A DNA stretch of 64,000 nt from Lagopus muta (taxonomy: Eukaryota; Chordata; Aves; Galliformes; Phasianidae). Below are positions 56,301-64,000 of the stretch, piece by piece. Each line of letters opens with the position of its first letter. The stretch's first letter is position 1. The notes under the pieces were generated by a model. That model saw only the letters and a program-made list of their open reading frames with translations, searched no databases and was not told where the DNA came from. Location of the stretch: positions 36,091,537-36,155,536 of the forward strand of contig NC_064440.1 of assembly GCF_023343835.1 (NCBI RefSeq), in the 5' to 3' direction. A program made the position numbers and the translations under genes.

Positions 56301-58926
56301 CAGAGTCAGAAGAGTTCATGCTCCAAGTCCCAGTAACCTACACGTTTCCACCTGGACAGCTTAGTGGGGCAAAGTGAGACAGATACAAGGCACTCAAGAT
56401 TGCTCCCCAGCACCTGGACATCAATCAATGGCTGTAACCAAAGCTGGGAAGGCAAGAGCGCTGCCCCCACAGCTTTTCACCCAGGCAGAGGACACGGACC
56501 ACTGACATTTCCAGGCACCAGCACGGACAATTCTGGCAAATCTCCCGTTAATCTTTATTAACTGTGTATTTACATCAGCTACCTTCCACACAGCAGATGC
56601 CAGAACATCTACAGAAGCCATTTTAAAACCTGTAGTCTTCTTCTAATCTTGGCACCCTTCAGTTTTACTCACTCACTATTCCCAAGCCAAATATTAATAG
56701 AAAATAGAGCACTAACTGCCATGCTCATACTCTCTTTCTTTCTAAAGCTCTGTGCTACTCAGTTTCATCCTGCCCTGCATGAATCATAAGGCCAGTTTTT
56801 TCAGAGTATTTGTATTCTCACTTCCTGCAAAGCTACAACTTCATGAAATACAACTGCAAGGTAAGAACCTAAAATAAAAGTTTTCTTTGGTTGAGTTATC
56901 CAGATCTCATTTTAGGGAGGAAGTCCCTTGAGCCGAATGGAGACCAAGCTTAATACACAGTCCTTTTTTGAAGGAAATGTCTTTCCCACTTTTACAGCTT
57001 AGAAGCTGGAAGTAATTTTGTGTCCTTGAAACCCTTCATCAAAAAAGGTGATGCATGGGTCCAAAAAGAAAATCAAAACTAAAAAAGAAAAAGCCAAACA
57101 ATCAAACACAAAACAACAACAAAGAAAACCACCATAAAGGCCACACCACTTCAGTGGGAAACCACAGTAATTACAGGGATACAAAACCCATTTCTTCAGG
57201 GAGAGAGATAAAATTAAGGAACTTTTCATAATTACAGCAGAACAAACAGCACAGTTTATGCCAGCCATTATTCCAGCACTTTGCTTACACACGTATGCCT
57301 GTTTTTCTTACTGCAAAGTCCAGGAGTGGCCCATCCATGCAAATCCTTTGCCCAACATTGGCCTAACCCCAGCAGATGCTTTCAGACACACAGAAGTACA
57401 GAATGGTTTGGGCAGGAAGGGACTTTTAAGACCATCTAGTTCCAACCCCCGCTACAGGCAGGGACGCCTCCCTCGGGACCAGGTTGCTCAAAGCCCCATC
57501 CAGCCTGGCCTGGAACGTTTCCAGGGAGTGGGAAGATTCTCCTTCTTCTTTACACTTACTTATCAGATACACTCAGGCCATAGTAACTTATAAAATCAGT
57601 TGCTTCCTCACAGTCTTTGAATAGTAGCATACGGACCAGGTGATCCAAGGGAAACACTGTACATCTTTGGGTGCTCACAGTGTAGGCAATATTGAGAGAC
57701 TTGAGCGCATCTTTACGAATCTGAGGGTACAATAAAAACAGGAGTCATATATTTAAACTATTAAGTAACCTCCAAACACAAAAACTGTCTTTAAAACAAA
57801 GCAGCACTTTGTTATCATAGAATCACAGAATGGCTTGGGTCAGAATGAATGTAAAGGATCACTGAGTTCCATCCCCCCTGCCACAGGTAGGGCCACCAAC
57901 CTCCAGCTCTGGTACTAGACCTGGCTGCCCAGGGTCCCATCCAAGCTGGCTCTGAACACCTCCAGAGACGGGGCATCCACAGCCTCTCTGCACAGCTGTT
58001 CCAGCACCTCACCACTCTCTCTGTTAAGATCTTCTCCCTGATATCCAATCTAAACCTTCCCTCCTTGAATTTAAACTCTATGTTATCAAGCATTCACATA
58101 AATAATTATTTAGATTTAGCTTGAAGTGGTGTGCACTTGCTTTCCAGTTCCCATTCCTCTTCTATGCTGCTCATTTTGAGCATGTCCCCTCACAAGTCTT
58201 GTGCAGGAGAAAAAGCTCGCAAGGGCTTCTGAAAGCACAAGTAGTATTTGCCTTTTATAACCGGGTAGAAAACTCATGTAATTTTTTCAAAAGGCTTACA
58301 AAATGTCCACAAAAACTGTGTTTTTTTTCCTGAAATAATTTCCTTGCAGAAGACCCAGACAGCTTTACAAGTTAACTACAGACATACATGCACACATACA
58401 CCCATTTTCTTTTTCTCACCTGGTTGAAATAGCAATGTAAGAGACAGGCATTCAGATAGGAAGCTGCCTGCACTAATTTGAAAAACCTCACAAAGTTGTT
58501 GCTGTTTAGTGCAGCAAAAGCTTGAACTGCAAATCTAACTTCAGGGGAGTTTCTAACCTCTGGATGAAACTGCTGCACTTCTCTGTGGAGACAAAAACAG
58601 AGACAAACCTTTGGCACTATATTAACAATCCCAGCTGGACAGCAACTTGTAACACAATGGAAGCTGTATATCTCACTTAAGGATCCTAACTGTAATTCCA
58701 AGTTACCAATAGGTATGAGCTAAATTTGCTGCAGTATTCACTCATTTTTTAATTATACTCATATAATTAGTATGTCATTTATTAGGTACTTCACTTCAAC
58801 TTCTAGAAAAGAAGGCAACTGGGAGGGTGAACTGAAAAGCAGAGTATAACATTGTCTACAAAATGTATTTTCCTTGATCCTACTGGGGACAAAGCTGTTA
58901 AGATTGCATAGTTACCTTTTTCTTTC

Positions 58927-58961
<35 letters not shown>

Positions 58962-61900
58962 ATACTTCTACTGACCTATCAAAAATTACAGTAACATTAC
59001 AACAGCATACTGACCTATCAAAAATTACAGTAACATTACAACAGCATACTACAGCTTTGCTTTGGCAAAACAGATTGAAAGTCATCATTTCCTGTGCAAC
59101 TTGCCTGGACTTAATTCTAATTTCTATCCAAATGCAAGAGAGAAACTTAGTGATATTTGTCATTCCCACCTGAGAATATCACCCTTGTTGAGATTCAGCA
59201 AAACACTGTAACCTCTGAACTCTGCTTCACTCTTGCAGTAAATTCCTTTGTTGGCCAGGTCCTGATACATCTCCTTCAAGCTCTGTAAGCATTTTGTCAT
59301 GTTCTCATTGTTGATTTTGGCATCAAAGGAGGACATGGGCTCTTCACACAGGTGGTGAGCACAATGGATGTGAAAGCGAGTGCATTTCTCAATCAGAGAC
59401 ACCATCAGCGGGTTGCAGAGATGCTGCTGGGTTATATCCTAACCAGAACAATTAACAAACCATTAAATTAAACTAAAGCTGAAAAGTAGTCATTTAATGC
59501 TACCTTCAGAAGACTCATTTTGACTGTGCTCTGTGTCAGCTTTCAACTACTGCTTTTTCTTCACGCTTTACAACGTTATGTGACTATTTTCTATCATCAA
59601 ACATTTCCATCCACTAGTGCTTACCTTTCTTATTCCCCGAGTTCTGTTCCAGACAAAGTCATACCACTCTCGGTAGTTTCCTTCTCCTTGGTCCATAATG
59701 TTTGTCACTAAATAGTCCATGGTCATGCTCAACACTTCAGAGGGTCTTAATTCATGTGGCAAAGGTTCCTCCTGGTCTGCTGAAGACCTGCTATATTCCT
59801 TGATTGCTGCTGCATGATTTACCTGCAAGAAGCAGAGAAAAGAACTGAAAACCAAGGGGCCTTTTTTAATCCTTCAGAAGGATTTCATCACATGCATGAA
59901 TTTACTTTAGCAAGGAGCAGACTACTAAGGCAGAGTAGTCTGAGTTTCCAGAGTTGACACCAACAGCCCATGTTGGTTCTGCTACCACAGCAAATACATT
60001 TTATTTTACAACAGCAGCTGACTTGGCAATCTTTAACTTGTCACCTTCAGGACCTCTACGCCACTACCACAACTACAAATCTAAAAGCTGTCTGGAACTA
60101 AACAGAAAAGGTTACTGTACCAGTTAAACAGCAATTGCCTAGCACTCTTGTTTTACAACCACTAAAGACAGATTAAGGAAACGGCTCACAAAATTCACCA
60201 CTAGAACTAACCTTGTAATCAGCTAAACAACAAGGACAGCTTTATGTAAGGAGCAAATGAACGGATGAGGTGGGAACAGCAAACTCCAGCTTACAGAGGG
60301 CTCATACCTTGTCAGATCCTAGCAGCAACTCAAAGATACTAAGCTGGTTTCTCGTCTCTCTCATATACCGCTCCTTTTCAGGGCACATGTCTGGACAAGT
60401 GCCCACAATAGTTTTTGCTTTTCCAAGATCAGTCCTTTTTATTCGAGCTAAAAATAAAAAAAAAACAAAAAAAAAAATTGAAAGTGTAACATTAAGCATC
60501 TGTCCTTTTGTTTTCATGACAAGCTATTTCTTAATGTGCAGCCCACAGCAGCATCTGCCTCAGCTGCAGTCTGAACACTGGGCAATGGATGGACGTCAAG
60601 AAGCGCTCCGACAAAGGTAAGGGTTCCCAGAAAAGCTGATGTGACAGGATCCATAGGGGATTCCAAACAACCTCCCATTGGAGCAGGATCAGCTGGAAAT
60701 ACACAAGGATGGAGTTCCCCAGTGATATGGACCTGCACTGTCCCAGGTCTGCACTGCTCCTCTGGAGAAGCTTCTCATACTGTCCCATGGATATCGAGAC
60801 TCTTGCTGAAAATGTCAGTCTGTAAGAGACACCTGATGCTTTATATCCTAAAAGCCTATCCTGTTTTGCCTTCTAACCAAGCACCACCAATCCCATGCCA
60901 AGCGAGAACAAATGTTTGCTGATTTTAAAAAACAAAATTTTAATAAAATCAGCTTTGAAAGAACAGGAATAGGATGAAATAATTTACAAATCAGAATAGT
61001 GAAACAAGCAAATATTTACTGAAATAATGACCAGCTTTACTTAATAGTGTCCTTTTAGAGAAATGCTGCTAGCCTTTGGTCAGCTTTCTTGGAAGAACCT
61101 GCAGAGGTGAAAACTGCCCTATGTGGCATCCCCCACGATCAAGAAAACCATGACCCCATGTTTTACAAGCCAGGTACACATGATGGCACAGTTACTTGGG
61201 GTGGCTTAATTGATCTTGTAACTGATGAGGACTGCGGAACAAAGAAGGCAAATAAGTCCTTGTCCCTGCTAATGTTCTACCCGTTAGTAATATAGTGTTT
61301 TGTGCCAATACAACACTGTCAAAATACACTCAAAAATACTCAGGAATTCATTCAAAGATGAACAATTTGCTATTCATTATACATAAGAAATATATGTGTG
61401 CAATAAAACACACAGATTTTGTTGCTCTACAAGAAATGGGTGTATACAACAATCTACCCCAACAGAAAGGTGTGAAGGGTAAGAACACAAGAATAAGAAC
61501 AGTACCTTGTCGCATGATTTTGTCTCTTTGGTCCAAAAGACGGTATCTTTCTTCAGATGTCTCTGCCACTAATCCTACCAGGTTACTCAGAGATGACAAC
61601 GAAGCTCCCATGGCTTCTGAGTTCTGTCCTTCAGAACCAGAATCAAACAGATCTACTTCAAACTGCAGAGCCTTTCGAAGACCAGGCTTCTTTGCCGGAG
61701 AGCTAAAACCAAGCATATTACTTGTAAGTGCATGACAACACACACCAAATAATCACTGTCCAACTAGGCAAACCATTAAGGTGCTACAGAAGAAGGTACA
61801 AAAAAAGCCTGCAGCTTCAGCACCTGGCATAAAGCAGGTCTCCTGCATAAAGCCCATTCTCTAAGTACAAAAATACAACGATCTAACTCATAGCTTCTCT

Positions 61901-62098
61901 GAAAAGAGGACTAATTCCACAGATCCGTTTTTGTCAACGAATGAAACCACTCACTTCAGAAACCAGTTTAACCAAGACCACCCAACACAGTCAGTCACTG
62001 CTTGGCCTTACGAGAGCTTTGCACTGTTTTTCACCATTTTCTTAAGCCTCACTGTTATAGCTGTTTCTCATGTTGTAAAAAATGAACAAACAAAAACG

Positions 62099-62134
<36 letters not shown>

Positions 62135-63697
62135 CTGAAGAAATAAAAGGCCTTAATATGCAGTCAGAAGCATCTGACAAAATGTGAGATTTGTAACTCC
62201 AATTCAGCCAAAAAGCCACATGCTTAAAATGAATGTGTGCCAGCAGATAGAAGAAGCACACTCTCTTGCTAAGAACATCACCACTCAGCACACACTGATC
62301 ACTTCTGCCCATCCATCCTGACAGATCCTTAGAGAACAGTCGTACATACCTTCTACCAGGCATTGCAGCGCTGGCAGAAGATCTTATTAAAGGTTTTCGA
62401 AGAGGGGAATGCTGGTAGTTTTGCTCTTCACTGCTTTGCCTTCCTTCCTCTTCACTTGCTTTCTTCTCCTTGGATGAAAATTCTCTTTTTGCTGGGCCTA
62501 AAGTGACATATAAACATCAAGACAGGTACTCAGCAAATAATTTTCGCAACAGCTTTTTGCCTCAACTCCCCAGCGGTGCAGTGAGTAATTGGCTTTATTT
62601 TCTGATAATATTATTCCAGTTACAACCTCATGGATGCACACAACACTAATAGGACAGCCTGCACTGGAAGTTGCACCAATGACGCCCACTAATTTCTGGT
62701 TAGCTTTAGAGTTCCACAAAGGAAAAGCATTCTTGAATAAAACATTGCTAAGCAGTAAATGCAATTATTCAGCACATTGCCAGTAAATGAAGTCTGGGCA
62801 TCAAATTTTAGTTCTTTTGAATTTGGGTTATAACTCAAAACCCACAGCTCAATACCCGGTGGCCTGGTTCAGCCTTGCTCAGTGACAAACTGATGCAAAA
62901 CCACAAAAAACAGAACACCTGGTATTTAATCTGTTTTACCAACAAAAACTACGACTGTCACAACGTTTTCAGTGCTCCTGAGGTACTTGAACAATTCACA
63001 CATCCCAAGCTCAGGCTGGGGTTGACATGCCTCTTCAAGAGTTAAGTCGAAAAGAAAAAGAACAAATTCTCAGCCAGCTGGATTTCTCACACTCTCCCAG
63101 ATTAGTTACTATAGAATACTGCCATCCAGGTTTCTGTAGACCTTAATGCCAAAATAACATGACAAAAGCGTCCTTACAGCTGTTGCTTTGAGATATTTCT
63201 TCTCAGGAAAACAACTCTACAGCTGCTCTCTTGCTGTAAAACTAAGTTCCTGGGTTGGTCAAAGCTGTGGCAAGCCATTCACTCATTCTGAAACATATCT
63301 CCAAGCCAGGAACTTAGAGCTACAAACTCTGATTCATAAAATTAAAGGGAAGCACTTGGCAATTCAAATACTCACCTGGGGAGATGAATAGCCAACACCA
63401 GCATCTCCTTTTGCCTGAATCTCAAGCAGAGGGCTGGGGATAGCCCCCTTACTGGCTCCTAGGCTTCCTGGGAGCTATTCTTATTTTGTGAAGGCAGAGA
63501 AATAATTCTGTATGCAACTACATGCTTTAAAATATCCTCCCTCTCTCCCCAGTACCTGTGCCATTACCCACTGTACCACGCATCACCTGCTCATCACATC
63601 AAGAAACACAAGACTTACTTGTTTTCTTCTTCTGCCAAAATGTCACTATGTCTTTGTGCAATTCTTTTGCCTTTTTTTTGGCGAGGGCTGCAGAGGC
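40054..63697 (-). CDS. MCM3AP: MCM3AP (GANP), 27 exons in window, 5' part beyond the right edge
   Basis: Exons: 63619-63697, 62350-62497, 61506-61702, 60308-60447, 59625-59822, 59170-59438, 58420-58582, 57560-57720, 56041-56285, 55167-55357, 52630-52730, 50395-50526, 49709-49822, 49059-49211, 47609-47806, 47305-47373, 47113-47193, 46678-46812, 46168-46321, 45456-45714, 45000-45097, 43812-44202, 43383-43637, 42529-42658, 41506-41700, 40706-40856 and 40054-40212. All introns are GT-AG. The sum is 4566 nt (1521 codons plus stop) with matching phases, which supports the set. Only the acceptor at 55357 is weak. GANP is the nuclear scaffold of the TREX-2 mRNA-export complex at the nuclear pore and is linked to MCM3 acetylation and B-cell hypermutation. 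The human protein has about 1980 residues, so about 460 N-terminal residues (FG repeats, primase-like part) lie off the window. No break seen. Confidence 0.97.
47609..52730 (-). CDS. MCM3AP: MCM3AP part: helical ENY2/centrin-binding (CID) region (window exons 11-15)
   Basis: Exons 11-14 encode long charged helices ([83 protein letters not shown]). In human GANP the equivalent part winds into one long helix bound by two ENY2 molecules and centrin; assignment is by position and pattern. Exon 15 adds [15 protein letters not shown]. Confidence 0.85.
52797..52833 (+). repeat. 18-bp tandem duplication in an MCM3AP intron
   Basis: GTGAATCAGGAGTGAGGT is present twice in direct order, just outside exon 11. 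Confidence 0.85.
53115..55148 (+). mobile_element. CR1 LINE, about 2 kb, in MCM3AP intron 10 (antisense to the gene)
   Basis: Plus strand: from the linker after the endonuclease ([18 protein letters not shown]) through the reverse transcriptase ([55 protein letters not shown]), [18 protein letters not shown] and the ORF2 end, to the 3' UTR and the tail GTGATTCTGTGACTCTATGA. It is 5'-truncated (no complete endonuclease) and carries several stops and shifts, so it is not active. It ends 19 nt before the splice donor side of exon 10. Confidence 0.93.
57395..57535 (-). mobile_element. CR1 LINE 3' fragment beside MCM3AP window exon 8
   Basis: The plus strand reads ACAGAATGGTTTGGGCAGGA, CATCTAGTTCCAACCCCCGC and CAAAGCCCCATCCAGCCTGG, the inverted CR1 end. 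It stops about 25 nt from exon 8's donor. Confidence 0.85.
57560..59822 (-). CDS. MCM3AP: MCM3AP part: SAC3/GANP domain body (window exons 5-8)
   Basis: Encodes [56 protein letters not shown] and [15 protein letters not shown], then DHLVRMLLF. These are the alpha-helical repeats and winged-helix end of the SAC3 domain, which in yeast Sac3 binds Thp1 and Sem1 (PCID2 and DSS1 in vertebrates). Confidence 0.95.
57814..58079 (-). mobile_element. CR1 LINE 3' fragment upstream of MCM3AP window exon 8
   Basis: The plus strand starts ATCATAGAATCACAGAATGG and runs through GGGGCATCCACAGCCTCTCT to CCCTCCTTGAATTTAAACTC, an inverted CR1 3' end of 265 nt or so. Confidence 0.9.
58929..59048 (+). repeat. Poly-A run and 39-bp tandem duplication in an MCM3AP intron
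   Basis: Some 29 A residues (from 58931) are followed by a 39-nt unit starting CTGACCTATCAAAAATTACA, present twice in direct order (58971-59009 and 59010-59048) with no difference seen. Confidence 0.9.
60308..63697 (-). CDS. MCM3AP: MCM3AP part: charged linker and start of the SAC3 domain (window exons 1-4)
   Basis: Exons 1-3 encode Lys/Glu- and Ser-rich sequence ([40 protein letters not shown]; an acidic [11 protein letters not shown]) ending in [17 protein letters not shown]. Exon 4 carries the family signature [16 protein letters not shown] that opens the SAC3/GANP domain. Everything is in one continuous phase. Confidence 0.95.
62102..62132 (+). repeat. Poly-A tract in an MCM3AP intron
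   Basis: About 30 consecutive A. No SINE or CR1 body was recognised next to it. Confidence 0.9.
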
Positions 63698-63803
63698 CTG
63701 AAAGAAAACAAAGCGGAACTCAAGAGCTGTTAGCACAAGGAAGGACAGCTTCTGCTGGAGAAACATGTACCAACACTCAGACCTCCAGGTGCTGCCTTTT
63801 AGC

Positions 63804-64000
63804 CTAGAATCATTTGAGTTGTAAAGGACCTTTAAAGGCCATCTAGTTCATCTCCCTTACAATGAAAAGGGACACCCACAGCTCGATCAGGTGCTCAGAG
63901 CCCAGTCAAACCTGACCTTGAATGTCTCCAGGGATGGGGCATGGACCACCTCCTTGGTCAACCTGTACCAGTGCTTCACAACCTCCTGTCTGAGACATCC
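63804..64000 (-). mobile_element. CR1 LINE 3' fragment cut by the window edge
   Basis: The plus strand reads CTAGAATCATTTGAGTTGTA, GACCTTTAAAGGCCATCTAG and ATGTCTCCAGGGATGGGGCA, an inverted CR1 3' end inside the MCM3AP intron upstream of the first exon seen here. It continues past 64000. Confidence 0.85.

Noticed and set aside
60514-60922. Overlapping frames on both strands in an MCM3AP intron
   Set aside because: No splice sites that keep MCM3AP phase; exons 3 and 4 already join in phase without it.

Overview
This window looks like bird nuclear DNA, most likely chicken or another galliform. From memory the locus fits chicken chromosome 7, but I could not run a search to confirm that. The evidence is compact multi-exon genes with GT-AG introns, a corneous beta-protein (feather-type beta-keratin) gene, which only reptiles and birds have, and many CR1 LINE copies, the dominant bird retrotransposon. 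Every protein gene I can support lies on the minus strand.

Left part (0-11 kb). A small three-coding-exon gene for a proline- and histidine-rich protein resembling PRR13 (coding 495-2228) is followed by a complete 14-exon FTCD gene (3793-10605). The FTCD exons sum to 1626 nt, or 541 residues, in continuous phase. FTCD encodes the bifunctional folate enzyme that ends histidine breakdown. Two CR1 remnants sit in its introns.

Middle (11-38 kb). This is a tRNA gene cluster with 16 intact-looking genes: Ala-TGC x3, Ser-CGA x2, Ser-TGA x2, Ser-GCT x3, Pro-TGG, Pro-CGG, Pro-AGG, Thr-AGT and Met-CAT x2. At least 11 decayed copies are mixed in. The cluster grew by repeated direct and inverted segmental duplication. 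A tRNA-Ala/CR1 module occurs at about 11.6-12.8, 14.9-17.4 and (inverted) 29.4-31.9 kb, and several flanks can be matched between copies. At its right end Ser-GCT, Met, Met and Ser-GCT form a near-palindrome inside a GC-rich island that also holds a CTCF-type motif. A single intact 98-codon beta-keratin gene (22686-22982, non-coding first exon near 23.6 kb) sits inside the cluster.

Right part (38.4-64 kb). This is the 3' three quarters of MCM3AP (GANP). Twenty-seven exons run from 63697 to 40054 and encode 1521 residues plus stop in consistent phase, followed by a 1.6-kb 3' UTR. They cover the SAC3 domain, the helical region expected to bind ENY2 and centrin, and the C-terminal half. The first part of the gene lies beyond 64 kb. 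A roughly 2-kb CR1 element sits in one intron, its tail 17 nt or so from an exon.

The genes do not form one pathway. FTCD is a metabolic enzyme, MCM3AP an mRNA-export scaffold, the keratin a structural skin or feather protein, and the tRNA cluster a Pol III domain between them. I saw no CRISPR array, prokaryotic gene or recognisable retroviral element.
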